Counted from the first letter of the stretch, positions 44,601-54,667 are shown. The stretch: DNA of 64,000 nt from Deinococcus budaensis (GCF_014201885.1 NZ_JACHFN010000005.1:124001-188000), one strand, 5' to 3'. Numbers and translations: made by a program. Notes: generated by a model not told the origin, from the letters alone.

Positions 44601-44838
44601 GCAGCGACCCCCGACAGCGAAAGGCTTTGCGTTTTTCGTGCTGGAGGACGGCTCAGGCCGAGTGCAGGCGATCATCTCCCCGGACCTCTGGGAGGCGCAC
44701 CGGGTCCTGTTGCGGGACGCGCGCGCCCTGATCGTGCAGGGAGAGGTCACGGCTCGGGGGCGGGCCGTGACCCTCAAGGTCCGGCGGCTGAGCGAACTGC
44801 CACTTCAGGGGCAGGCACCGTCGCAGGCAGCCGATTGA
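41683..44838 (+). CDS. dnaE2: DnaE2-like error-prone DNA polymerase III alpha
   Basis: 1051 residues from ATG 41683, the size of DnaE2 (chromosomal DnaE is longer). Visible: an N-terminal PHP domain whose usual HxH start is replaced by LLTCQSYFSEG, so its metal site looks lost; palm with GRGSAAGSVLCYLLGIT and the catalytic NVMPDVDIDIASSRR near residue 390; DKDDVERLGLIKLDLLGLRM; HQIALVRPGPIQSGTVHPYV; FRGYGFAESHAHAFAQHSYA; and a C-terminal OB fold (GFAFFVLEDGSGRVQAIISP). The C-terminal tau-binding region is absent. With ImuB it would perform translesion synthesis. Confidence 0.92.
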   Translation: MTRSLPALLTCQSYFSEGRSTTSPKRLVQEAAAHGFGTVGLADWCSVAGAVELCEAARETGIRAVTGVTLPVLFPAPPRSPHATEAFPLVLLAKSREGYALLCELITHVNLQSPEGVPLTVLQAVAARGRDHLICLTGGRAGFPNVLGEHQEIARAAGYLRTLRSLFPFDLYVQLFHGSAPNERRRLDYLRGLARDLELPTVAAPEVCMAAPEDYPLLDALTCARLGIDVQTPHVERPRNDARHTGTPDGWARLLPFPDALLNAQKLAEACTLDLLPERLHSPEPRLKPFQTPQDALEERAFAALGQKYLPDQLVAADTRLRQELATVRSLGMAGFFLTACEVTDYCREHGILAAGRGSAAGSVLCYLLGITLSDPIKHNLLFERFLHTGRNVMPDVDIDIASSRRDQVLAWVEQRWGEDGTGEAMVANRITYRLPSAVQDLGRALGLPPELRDRLSRALGRDYRHHRPHRAREAEMVFSEVLGEAPVREALLKLLERIEPGFVRHLAPHSGGVVLSASTLTSHSPLTRSSGGIRMLTFDKDDVERLGLIKLDLLGLRMLAALERAREEVLRLTGEWVEYGDLPDDPAVWQRISSGDTMALFQIESPAQIQMTARLQPQTMTQLAHQIALVRPGPIQSGTVHPYVRRARGEEPVPELPEPLRTILAPTHGTLMFQEQVLKLAVHYAGYSWPDADRFRSRLNKSEHEVEREQLRDLFVAGAALTCGAFPDEATEVFEMCAAFRGYGFAESHAHAFAQHSYASAWMRHHHPAAFLAGVLTEAPGMWPASTISHEARRWGVDLLPACINRSGISYRAETAQVVRVPLTAVEGLSLDAARGIVQERLTGGKFLSVEDFYDRAEVKRDVLEALVKAGAFDRTDRLKNRREALYVLHTVAHARPPGTRGLLTPATAAPELPDLSPDEIMALDLQTKGISVTGRHPLDAHQARLRDVGCVPLATLRHGQEAWTAGLIVARQRPPTAKGFAFFVLEDGSGRVQAIISPDLWEAHRVLLRDARALIVQGEVTARGRAVTLKVRRLSELPLQGQAPSQAAD

Positions 44839-44851
44839 CGGTCAGGAGTGA

Positions 44852-44923
44852 TCAAATTCTGCTCCGGGCCAGCGGTACGGCGGACGCAACGGCCAGGGCC
44901 ACCGTAAGCAACACTTTTCGCAT
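44852..44923 (-). pseudogene. Isolated signal peptide fragment
   Basis: ATG 44923 with GAAGGAGCT upstream starts MRKVLLTVALAVASAVPLAR and stops after 23 codons. It is a secretion signal with nothing attached; probably the 5' remnant of a deleted gene. The surrounding 44839-45117 region shows no other gene. Confidence 0.45.
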
Positions 44924-45169
44924 AGCTCCTTCACTCTCACACAAGCAAGGCCGCCCGGTGACAGTGGTACGGCCCTGGCTTAGGTTCTGGTGGCCGAATT
45001 GACGGGTTGAACCATCGGGGGAGCCGTCAAGCACAACCGTCCTGACGTCCCCTCATGCTCGTTCGGGCTACCCTGCGGCGGGCTCCTCCTCTTGGAAGAC
45101 AGGCCTGCCCATCTGACAGCAGGGGAGAGGAGCCCTGGAAAGAACCATTCTCAGTCCATGCTGGGAAGC

Positions 45170-46285
45170 ATGCGCACCGTGTGTCTTTCCCTACTGCTCC
45201 TCGCCCTGGCAGGCCCCGCCCAGGCCGTGGCCACACCCACGCTCCGCCTCGTCGCCGTCGGGCAGACCCTGAATTGGGCGCCGGGCGATCAAAGCCTGAC
45301 CCTGAAGGTCCGGGAACGCGGCGCCGTTACCCTGACAGTGGACCATCCCGGCTTCGACCCCACCGGGTACGCCACGCGCCAAGGGGTGGGCGGCGACGAA
45401 CAGTACCGGCCCGGCGCGGTCACCACCACCTACCAGCTCGTGGACGCGACCGGGCAGGTTCTCCTGCGGCGCGACTACGCGACCGGGCAGGGGTCGCCGC
45501 AGGCGCTCTTCTCCGGCACGCTGGAACCTGGTCCGTACCGACTGACCGTGTCGGTCAGCGGGGCGGCCAAGCGTGCGGTCGGCCTGAGCGTGACCGGCCC
45601 GGTCGAGGTCAGCGCCACGACCATCAACCACACCGTGAGGGGGCGCCAGTGGACGCCGGTGAATGCCGTTCGTCTGGGGGGGCGGACCACGCTGCGGCTC
45701 TACAACGGGGACAGCGCCCGGGAGCTGGAGTTGCGCCTCCGCTCCGGGAACGGGCAGACCGTGCCGCTTCCCAGCGGCGTACGCGGCCGCTGGACCCAGG
45801 TCCCGCTCGCTGCCGGGACAGGCGTGATCGAAGCGCGTCAGGGGCCGGGAGCCAGGCAGTGGAGCAAATCCTTCGCGCTGTCCCTGACGGGTGAGCAGGC
45901 CCAGGCCATGCCCCAGGTTCTGCAAGCCTGGACAGCCTCCGCGCCGCGACAGGTGGCGCAAGGAACGCCCGCGCGCACCCAGGTCGTCGAGATCCAGGAC
46001 GTGCGCGCTCCGGCCCGCGAGGTGCTGGTGCGCGACGTCACACCGGCCAGCCCTCCGGCGCAGGCGGCCTCCAGCTCGCCGTTGATCGGCCCGGTACAAG
46101 CGGGCACGCTGGCTCCCCCGGTGGGCCAGAGCAGGGGCACCGTCACGACGGGCGTTCCGGTCAGCCCCACGGCCGTGGACAGCCATTTGCCAAAGACGGT
46201 CACGCTCCATCTGGCCGCGCAGGACCCCTCCCGCTTCAGGTATGACCTGTGGCCCGCTCAGATTTCTGGCCTCCGCCTGCCGTAG
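45170..46285 (+). CDS. Secreted protein, intact copy of the 31017 remnant
   Basis: 371 residues from ATG 45170, preferred over 45158 because the copy at 31069 starts at the equivalent codon. Signal peptide MRTVCLSLLLLALAGPAQAV, then a beta-rich domain (LRLVAVGQTLNWAPGDQSLT, GAVTLTVDHPGFDPTGYATR, LVDATGQVLLRRDYATGQGS, PGPYRLTVSVSGAAKRAVGL), a second domain with LYNGDSARELELRLRSGNGQ, and a Pro/Ala-rich stretch ending YDLWPAQISGLRLP. It is probably a surface or periplasmic protein. The end looks abrupt, and the following bases resemble another signal peptide in a different frame, so a fusion or deletion at 46285 is possible. Confidence 0.65.
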   Translation: MRTVCLSLLLLALAGPAQAVATPTLRLVAVGQTLNWAPGDQSLTLKVRERGAVTLTVDHPGFDPTGYATRQGVGGDEQYRPGAVTTTYQLVDATGQVLLRRDYATGQGSPQALFSGTLEPGPYRLTVSVSGAAKRAVGLSVTGPVEVSATTINHTVRGRQWTPVNAVRLGGRTTLRLYNGDSARELELRLRSGNGQTVPLPSGVRGRWTQVPLAAGTGVIEARQGPGARQWSKSFALSLTGEQAQAMPQVLQAWTASAPRQVAQGTPARTQVVEIQDVRAPAREVLVRDVTPASPPAQAASSSPLIGPVQAGTLAPPVGQSRGTVTTGVPVSPTAVDSHLPKTVTLHLAAQDPSRFRYDLWPAQISGLRLP

Positions 46286-46465
46286 AAGACTGCCCTTTCG
46301 TTGGACCTTGATCCTAGGACTGGTGCTGGGCACGGTGGCGGCTGCCGCAGGTGACAGCTTCGGTGGAACGCGAGGTGGACAGGCACAGACTTCCGGTCTG
46401 GGCTCTGAAGTCATGAGGTCATGGGTCCCGCCCGCATTCATAGGTTGATGCGGATTGATGTTCAT

Positions 46466-46471
46466 TATAGG
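46466..46471 (+). promoter_or_regulatory. -10 box of the 46479 gene
   Basis: TATAGG lies seven bases before ATG 46479, consistent with a leaderless transcript; a TTGATG at 46445 gives a short 15-base spacer. Confidence 0.45.
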
Positions 46472-46478
46472 GTGGGGC

Positions 46479-47417
46479 ATGAACGCGGTCGACCTCCCCC
46501 TGCTGGGTGAGCCACCGGAACCCCAGTCCCTGCAGGCGACCGAGGTGGTGCGCCACACCCTCAGCCTGCCCAGGGGCGTCTCGGAGTACTTCGCGGCGCA
46601 GGGGCGGCCGCTGGGGCTGAGCGGCGCGTCCATGATGGCGCTCGTGCTCAGCCGCCTGACCCACCAACTCGCCCTGCCCACGGCGCCGCTGCAAAACACG
46701 CACCGGCGCCTGCTCGCGTTGCTGTCCTGGCACGGCGCGGGACCCGCCGACCTGGACCGGCTGCTGCCACCCTCGGCACGAACAGTTCCCCTGCCCTGGG
46801 CGACGCTCGCGAGCAACGAGGCGGCCCTGGAGCTGCTACAAAGGAACGTGCCCGCTTCCGGCACGGCCGCCTCCACCACGCTGCTGCACCATATCGCGGG
46901 GGAGTGGCAGGTCGATCCCGACTGGCTTCTCGGCGTCCAGCCCCGTCCCGGCCGCAAGGTCGGCTTTCTGACGGGCGGAACCGCATCGCCGGAGCATCTC
47001 GCGGACCAGGTGGTGGAACGGGCCATCCAGCATGGCGACCTGGAACTGGCCCTGCTGACCCATACCCCTGGAGAGGAGCTGACCACCCCACCCCCCAGGC
47101 TCCTGTTGCTGGCTGCCCGCTTTGGGGATTCTGTGGAGTTGCCCCGCCACCAGGTGCTCGCCCTCGTCGATGTCGCTGACCGTTCTCAGCTCGGCGCCCT
47201 GCGCGAGCTGGCCCGGCGCGTCGCCGCGAGCCACCCCGGCGTGCAAGTCACGGGCGAGCAGGTCGCCCCCGACGACTTCCAGGTGCTGATTACCGGACGG
47301 CGCCACATCGCTGAGGTCCGCCACCAAGCATCTCCCACCCGCTGGCCCACCGAGGAACTTCTCGAGCTTCATCCGCCGGGAGCCGCCGACGGACGACCCC
47401 CTCCCAGGAGACCCTGA
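46479..47417 (+). CDS. Orphan gene upstream of the second rep operon
   Basis: 312 residues from ATG 46479. N-terminal part has ATEVVRHTLSLPRGVSEYFA and LGLSGASMMALVLSRLTHQL, which may be a DNA-binding helical domain; the C-terminal part contains VGFLTGGTASPEHLADQVVE and LALVDVADRSQLGALRELAR. No family recognised. Its stop overlaps the next start by one base and the order (this gene, 47417 gene, rep) suggests a replication- or copy-control-linked operon. Confidence 0.6.
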   Translation: MNAVDLPLLGEPPEPQSLQATEVVRHTLSLPRGVSEYFAAQGRPLGLSGASMMALVLSRLTHQLALPTAPLQNTHRRLLALLSWHGAGPADLDRLLPPSARTVPLPWATLASNEAALELLQRNVPASGTAASTTLLHHIAGEWQVDPDWLLGVQPRPGRKVGFLTGGTASPEHLADQVVERAIQHGDLELALLTHTPGEELTTPPPRLLLLAARFGDSVELPRHQVLALVDVADRSQLGALRELARRVAASHPGVQVTGEQVAPDDFQVLITGRRHIAEVRHQASPTRWPTEELLELHPPGAADGRPPPRRP

Positions 47418-47977
47418 TGATCGATCCCGCCGATCCCTTCACCGCCTACCGTGAGGCGGTGGCCACCATGAAAGTGCCTCTGCTGGACAGCCCCCTGCAT
47501 CGCGTAATTAGCGGCCTGACCGTCGAGGCTCCCTCACGCCACAGCCAAGTGCGGCTGCATGTCACCTTGCAGGGCACCCTCCCGGTGGCCGCTCTGCTCG
47601 GCGACGAGACGTTCCGGAGCCTGCTAGCCCCCATGCTGACTCCGGAGGACCTGGAGCGGGCCCAGGTGCAGTTCGAGCACGTCGACCTGGCCACGCTGAA
47701 GTACAGCACCCGCGTGACCGGCGTCGATGTCGGCGCGGCGGCCCTGCTGGAGGCTGTGATGCGGGAGTATGTGCAGGCCCTGCGCTACCGGGGTGAAGTG
47801 CAGGCCGGTCTGCACCTACGGGTGGAATACACGGAAGGGGAGATCGCGGCCAGCAGCAGCCTCAACCCCCAGTGGCGTGAGCCGGTCATCACGGCCCACG
47901 GTGCCGTGTCCCTGTCCCGCCCGGAAACCAGGTTCACGCCGCAAGCCCCCGGCGGCAGTGAGCCGCCCCCCTTCTGA
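47417..47977 (+). CDS. Orphan gene in the second rep operon
   Basis: 186 residues from ATG 47417. Sequence SGLTVEAPSRHSQVRLHVTL, PEDLERAQVQFEHVDLATLK and ALLEAVMREYVQALRYRGEV suggests a soluble alpha/beta protein. No family recognised. It ends 108 bases before the rep start. Confidence 0.6.
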   Translation: MIDPADPFTAYREAVATMKVPLLDSPLHRVISGLTVEAPSRHSQVRLHVTLQGTLPVAALLGDETFRSLLAPMLTPEDLERAQVQFEHVDLATLKYSTRVTGVDVGAAALLEAVMREYVQALRYRGEVQAGLHLRVEYTEGEIAASSSLNPQWREPVITAHGAVSLSRPETRFTPQAPGGSEPPPF

Positions 47978-48084
47978 TGGCCGCCCCGAAAGGACGTGGG
48001 CGGACTGGTCCCGCGCCCACCCCCTCCCCGGACAAAACCACGTCCTCCGTACACTTCCCGCATGGTGACGGGAGGGAAGCGGAC

Positions 48085-49455
48085 ATGCTGAGGGGGCACG
48101 ACGAGAAGAACGTCGCGTCCCTGATTTTCGTTCCAACTCAGGAACGCCTGCCCGGGGACATGTTGCGGCTCGAACGGATCGTGTTCCGCCCCAGCGGGCA
48201 GCCCGCCCGGATCGTCTGCGTCGGCGTGGCGGAGATCGGGCTCGCCCGCGGCAGCGACAACGATCTCCTGGTCGCCCTGATCAACACCTACATCGAGGCG
48301 GGGTGCCCGGCGGACGGGGTCATCACCACCACGGCGTACGCGCTGCTCAAGCTGGCCGGCCTGGACACCGGCGGTCAGCACTACCAGGCGCTGGGGCAGG
48401 GCCTGGAGAGGATGCTGCACACCACCTACCACGTGACGGACGGGTGGTTCGACGTGCGGGAGAAGCGGTATACCACCGTGTCCTTTCGCATCATCGACAA
48501 CCTGAGCCGCACCCACGGCGAGCCCGAAAAAGGCCGCATCCGACTCGACCGTCGCTCGGCGTTGCGGATCCGGCTGAACGAGGAGATCACCAAGAGTATC
48601 AACGCCGGGTACATCAAGCCGCTGAACCTCACGGTCTACCAGCATCTGCCCTCGGTCGGGTCGCGGGCGCTCTACCGCCTGCTGGATGTGTACCTCGACG
48701 AGGCCGCACAGCGGGGCGACTCGAAACCGTACCGGGTGGTCGTCCCGATGATGGCCCTGGCGGAAAGCTGCGGCCTGCTGGGGCGCCGGACCGACCATGT
48801 GCGCAAGTCGCTGGAGAGCATGCACGCCCCCCTCCTGGGCATCGGGTACCTGGGGGGGGTGGACTTCATCGGGCGGGGCAGCAAGACCACCGTGCAGTAC
48901 ACCTACGGTGAGGCCAGTTCTCCCATCAACCCGGAGCACGTGGCGCGGCTGACCCGGTACGGGGTGCACCGCGGTGTGGCCGAGAAGTACGTCCGCAACC
49001 TGGGTGACGACGTGCTTCCGGTGGTGGAGAAGTTCGAGGAGCGTCGGCGAACAGGGGAGAAGATCAACAACGAGGGCGGGTACCTCTCCAAACTGCTGAA
49101 GGAGGCCGCCTCCATCGTCGAGGAGGCCCGGGTCGGGGCCCTGAGGGCGCAGGAGGTGCAGCGCACCCGCAAGGCCGCCCAGGGGGCTCAGGGCAAGGCG
49201 GAGGCCGAGCAACACCAGCTCTTCGAGGCCCAGCGCCGGAGCGTCCTGGAAGCCGATCCGGAGGAGGCCCTGGAGTTCGTGCTGTCTCCCTTCAAGGCCA
49301 AGCAGCTCGAGCGCCGGGGGCTCAGCTTGCAGGAACTGGATCAGGTGCGGTCTCGGGTCCTGGAGGGTAGGGTCACCGCCCCCGAGCTGGACGCCGCGGT
49401 GAACCGGGCCCTGATGTCGCCCGAAGGCCTGGAGGCGCTTCGGCAGCTGCTGTGA
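48085..49455 (+). CDS. Replication initiator RepA (replicon 2)
   Basis: 456 residues from ATG 48085, chosen because GGGAGGGAAG lies just upstream and the length then matches the first Rep; an in-frame ATG at 47977 exists. RepA-type layout: DEKNVASLIFVPTQERLPGD, VGVAEIGLARGSDNDLLVAL, VITTTAYALLKLAGLDTGGQ, LTVYQHLPSVGSRALYRLLD, VVVPMMALAESCGLLGRRTD and VRKSLESMHAPLLGIGYLGG, then a coiled-coil-like C terminus with EEARVGALRAQEVQRTRKAA. Nine iterons lie directly downstream, instead of upstream as for replicon 1. Confidence 0.8.
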   Translation: MLRGHDEKNVASLIFVPTQERLPGDMLRLERIVFRPSGQPARIVCVGVAEIGLARGSDNDLLVALINTYIEAGCPADGVITTTAYALLKLAGLDTGGQHYQALGQGLERMLHTTYHVTDGWFDVREKRYTTVSFRIIDNLSRTHGEPEKGRIRLDRRSALRIRLNEEITKSINAGYIKPLNLTVYQHLPSVGSRALYRLLDVYLDEAAQRGDSKPYRVVVPMMALAESCGLLGRRTDHVRKSLESMHAPLLGIGYLGGVDFIGRGSKTTVQYTYGEASSPINPEHVARLTRYGVHRGVAEKYVRNLGDDVLPVVEKFEERRRTGEKINNEGGYLSKLLKEAASIVEEARVGALRAQEVQRTRKAAQGAQGKAEAEQHQLFEAQRRSVLEADPEEALEFVLSPFKAKQLERRGLSLQELDQVRSRVLEGRVTAPELDAAVNRALMSPEGLEALRQLL

Positions 49456-49605
49456 GGCGGACCGGGCCCGGGGCAGAGCGCGACATGCCTCTGCCTCTTC
49501 TGGTTTGCCTCCCTCGCTGTCCGTCCTGTGTTCCCCACCGGAAGCTGGTGGAACCACCCTGTTCTCTGCGGCGACAGACGCGCTGAAACCCTGGAGACCG
49601 GAGTA

Positions 49606-49891
49606 TCGGGTAACTTCGGGAGTTTGACGGCCCCAGCTCTCGGGTAACTTCGGGAAGATCCCCGGTTTTTGCCCTCCAGAACGTCAAGCGGGTCCTCCAA
49701 TGGTCGCTTTCGGGTAACTTCGGGAGTTCAGGTAACGGACTATCGGGTAATTTCGGGGGTTTGGGAACCGGACCATCGGGTAACTTCGGGGAAAGCTATC
49801 GGGTAACTTCGGGGGTTTGGGAACCGGACCATCGGGTAACTTCGGGGGAAACCATCGGGTAACTTCGGGGAAACTATCGGGTAACTTCGGG
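49606..49891 (+). repeat. Nine iterons of replication origin 2
   Basis: TCGGGTAACTTCGGG occurs at 49606, 49640, 49710, 49743 (TAATT variant), 49776, 49799, 49832, 49855 and 49877. Start-to-start distances are 34, 70, 33, 33, 23, 33, 23 and 22 bases, mostly multiples of about 11, so the copies face the same side of the helix. A larger unit with GGGTTTGGGAACCGGACCA between repeats is itself present twice (about 49755-49790 and 49811-49846). Confidence 0.85.
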
Positions 49892-50230
49892 GGAAAACCC
49901 AAAAAAAGCTGTTCTGGCGGGCAAAAAAGCCGTCCCTATGATGATGTCATCAATCTTTTTAAGATCTTCCAAAAAAGAAAAAACATCAATCAGCAGAGCC
50001 GGTTTGTTCAGGATAAGGATCACCGCAAGCGCTCAGCAAGGAGTCGTCCTGATCAACCTGATGTGGTCGCCGTCTCCCCGGTCCACCTCACCGCGCTGGT
50101 GCCCGTCCGCACAAAAGACTGGCATAGCTCCTGAATCTGCTTGCCCCTCGTCATAGGTCCGCCTGCCTGGGTCTGCCCCTGCTCCCGGTCTCCCCGGCAG
50201 CCTGACAGCCCACGCGAGGTTCCTCTACTT
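49892..50230. other. AT-rich region next to the iterons
   Basis: No gene seen. The first 110 bases are the most AT-rich of the window (AAAAAAAGC, TTTTTAAGATCTTCC, AAAAAAGAAAAAACATC), which suits a DNA unwinding element for origin 2. No strict DnaA box (TTATCCACA) was found; AGGATAAGGATCA is a poor partial match. The stretch 49456-49605 before the iterons also shows no gene. Confidence 0.5.
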
Positions 50231-50233
50231 CGT

Positions 50234-50264
50234 GTTCACGTGTGAACATCCATTCAGGTATAGT
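50234..50264 (+). promoter_or_regulatory. Metal ATPase promoter with ArsR/SmtB-type operators
   Basis: -10 TATAGT (50259-50264) stands six bases before ATG 50271, implying a leaderless transcript. Upstream are the dyad GTTCAC-GT-GTGAAC (50234-50247) and, overlapping it, TGAACATCCATTCA, the classical TGAA...TTCA form bound by SmtB/CzrA/ZiaR-type ArsR repressors. The ArsR protein at 56233 is the likely repressor. Confidence 0.7.
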
Positions 50265-50270
50265 GCGGGC

Positions 50271-52736
<2,466 letters not shown>

Positions 52737-52739
52737 GCT

Positions 52740-52982
52740 GTGGCAGAAATCATGCTCTCCACCGTCCCGAACGGCCAGGCTCTCCGGCGGCTCCTGACCC
52801 AGCGCAGCGCCACTGTCACGACGAAGAACGTGCGGGGGGATCCGGAGGCCCTGGCCGAGAAGCAGGCCCAAGCAGATGTCCGCACCGCCCCGGTCACGTT
52901 GATCGGTGAGCAGGCCTGTTCAGGCTCCTTCGACGGGCCGCGTCCCCGGATGCTCGCCGCTCGGCCAGCGGTGCGTCCTTGA
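52740..52982 (+). CDS. Glutaredoxin-like protein lacking its CxxC
   Basis: 80 residues from GTG 52740, starting four bases after the ATPase stop. The thioredoxin-fold plan is visible: EIMLSTVPNGQALRRLLTQR, then TTKNVRGDPEALAEKQAQAD and the cis-Pro segment VRTAPVTLIGEQACSGSFDG. In active glutaredoxins VPNC-P-x-C precedes the helix; here VPNG runs straight into QALRRLL, so the redox cysteines and about two residues are gone. It may be a redox-dead relative, or decaying. Confidence 0.6.
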   Translation: MAEIMLSTVPNGQALRRLLTQRSATVTTKNVRGDPEALAEKQAQADVRTAPVTLIGEQACSGSFDGPRPRMLAARPAVRP

Positions 52983-53037
52983 GTTCCTGCCTCCTGACCC
53001 TGCCGCGGCTCGGCGTGCCGCTCTCCAGGGGGGCCTG

Positions 53038-53568
53038 GTGAGGCGGCGTCTCTGGCCCCTGGCGGCGTTGATCGGTCTGCTGGCGCTCGAGAGTCTGCTC
53101 AAGGCCTGGGCCGTCCAGCACCTGACGCCCGGCGTGGACCGCCCCCTGTTGCCCGGCCTGCTGCACCTGGATTTCACGCTCAATCCTGGGATGGCCTGGG
53201 GGATGCTCGGCACCTTCACGGCTCCTCTGGCGATCCTGCGCCTCACGGTGGGCCTGGTCATCGTGGCCGCCCTGCTCTCCGGCCGCCTGCCCCCTGACCG
53301 CCGGTGGCCGCTGGCGCTGATCGCGGCGGGTGCCCTCGGCAACGCCGTGGATGGCCTGGCACGGGGGGCGGTGGTCGACTACCTCACCTCACCGGTGCTG
53401 GACGCCGTCTCCAGGGCGCTGAGTGGTGGGCGCTTCCCGGTCTTCAACCTGTCGGACGTGCTGGTGTGCAGCGGTACCCTCTGGCTGCTGCTGCACGCCT
53501 GGCGGACGGAACGCCGGTCTGGACATTCGGCCTCTGCCGCGCGTGCTACCTCCAAGGAGAACCCATGA
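53038..53568 (+). CDS. lspA: Lipoprotein signal peptidase II
   Basis: 176 residues from GTG 53038. LspA removes signal peptides from diacylated prolipoproteins in the inner membrane. Four membrane helices and the family motifs are present: LDFTLNPGMAWGML (N-x-G-x-A-W/F-G box), LIAAGALGNAVDGLARGAVV with the first catalytic Asp, and FPVFNLSDVLVCSG with the second. It lies between the metal ATPase and a DUF3105 lipoprotein, its probable client. The AAGGAG of the next gene overlaps its 3' end. Confidence 0.88.
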   Translation: MRRRLWPLAALIGLLALESLLKAWAVQHLTPGVDRPLLPGLLHLDFTLNPGMAWGMLGTFTAPLAILRLTVGLVIVAALLSGRLPPDRRWPLALIAAGALGNAVDGLARGAVVDYLTSPVLDAVSRALSGGRFPVFNLSDVLVCSGTLWLLLHAWRTERRSGHSASAARATSKENP

Positions 53569-54062
53569 AACGACTGATCCTGCTGACCCTGCCCGCCTTG
53601 CTCGCCGCCTGCACCCAGGGGGGTGACATCGAGGGCGTCAAGACCTTCAAGAACGAGGGCGGCGCCCACCAGCCGGGGCGCGTGGCGTACGAACAAAGCC
53701 CCCCGGCCGGTGGTCCCCACAATCCTGCCTGGCAGAACTGCGGGGTGTATGACCGGCCGCTGTACGACGAGTACGCCGTCCATAGCCTGGAACACGGCGC
53801 GGTGTGGCTCAGCTACAAGCAGGACCTGCCCACCAGCCAGGTGCTGCAACTCAAGGAGGTGGTGGCCGGGCGGACGTACACGCTGCTCTCTCCGCATGAG
53901 ACCCAGACTGCACCCTTGGTCCTGACCGCCTGGAACGCGCAACTGGAAGTGCAGGACGTCACGGACCCGCGGGTGCAGAAGTTCCTCCAGAAGTACGAGC
54001 AGGGCGGGGAAGCCCCGGAGATCGGTGCTTCATGCAGCGGCGCCTACAGCGGCACGGTCTGA
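53565..54062 (+). CDS. DUF3105 lipoprotein
   Basis: 165 residues from ATG 53565 (CAAGGAG upstream), overlapping lspA by four bases. Lipobox LAAC (LLTLPALLAACTQGGD) marks a lipoprotein. The DUF3105 signature is clear: HQPGRVAYEQSPPAGGPHNP, WQNCGVYDRPLYDEYAVHSL and EHGAVWLSYKQDLPTSQVLQ, with a conserved His/Cys arrangement that may bind metal. Function unknown; coupled to lspA. Confidence 0.88.
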   Translation: MKRLILLTLPALLAACTQGGDIEGVKTFKNEGGAHQPGRVAYEQSPPAGGPHNPAWQNCGVYDRPLYDEYAVHSLEHGAVWLSYKQDLPTSQVLQLKEVVAGRTYTLLSPHETQTAPLVLTAWNAQLEVQDVTDPRVQKFLQKYEQGGEAPEIGASCSGAYSGTV

Positions 54063-54659
54063 GTAGGGTGGCGGCGGGAGCCAGCCTGGCCGCCGCGGTC
54101 CTGCTCGGGGGAACGCTGGCGGCCCTCTGGCCCGACACGCCGGGTGAGGCCAGCGCGGAGGTCACCTTCGCCCGCGACATGAGCGCGCACCATGCTCAGG
54201 CTGTCGATATGAGCGTCACCCTGTTTCAGCGGGCGGCGGACCCGGCCGTCAAGCTGATCGCCCAGGACATCCTGCTCACGCAGCAGGCCCAGATCGGGCA
54301 AATGAGCGGCTGGCTGATGGCCTGGGGGCGGCCGCTGGCGGGCCGGGAGGCCCCGATGGCGGGCATGGACCGCCAGGCGATGGGGTTGGCTTCCGAGCAG
54401 GAGGCACGGGAGCTGGCCTACCTGCCCGTAAAGGAAACCGAGACCCGCTACCTCACCTTGATGCGCCGCCACCACCAGGGGGGCGTGGACATGGCGAAGT
54501 TGGCCCTGAACACCGTCAAGCGGCCGGAAGTGCGCGCGTTTGCGCAGCGGGTGGTGACGGCGCAGACCTCGGAGATCGGGGCCATTGATGCCTTGCTGGC
54601 CGCCCGGGGCGCGAACCCGCCGTCCGCTCAGTCCGAGCCGGAGATGGACGGGATGCACC

Positions 54660-54667
<8 letters not shown>
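54032..54667 (+). CDS. DUF305-family ferritin-like exported protein
   Basis: 211 residues from ATG 54032, overlapping the DUF3105 gene by 31 bases. One N-terminal membrane anchor or signal (VAAGASLAAAVLLGGTLAAL). DUF305 motifs: FARDMSAHHAQAVDMSVTLF and LMRRHHQGGVDMAKLALNTV, with the paired M-x-x-H-H sequences; rich in Met and His, which suits binding of copper, silver or other metals outside the cytoplasm. It overlaps the CDF gene by eight bases. Confidence 0.88.

Noticed and set aside
46242..46448. Frame with a signal-peptide-like segment RWTLILGLVLGTVAAAAG
   Set aside because: No start codon with ribosome binding site, and it ends after 66 codons; at most the 5' relic of a secreted protein, so not listed as a gene.
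45191..47086. 631-codon leftward open frame
   Set aside because: Antisense to the 45170 and 46479 genes, with no start site or protein-like segments.
49606..49891. CRISPR array
   Set aside because: Repeats are only 15 bases, spacers are short and partly identical, and the array adjoins a rep gene; these are iterons.
49892..50230. DnaA box
   Set aside because: No TTATCCACA or one-mismatch copy found; AGGATAAGGATCA is too poor.
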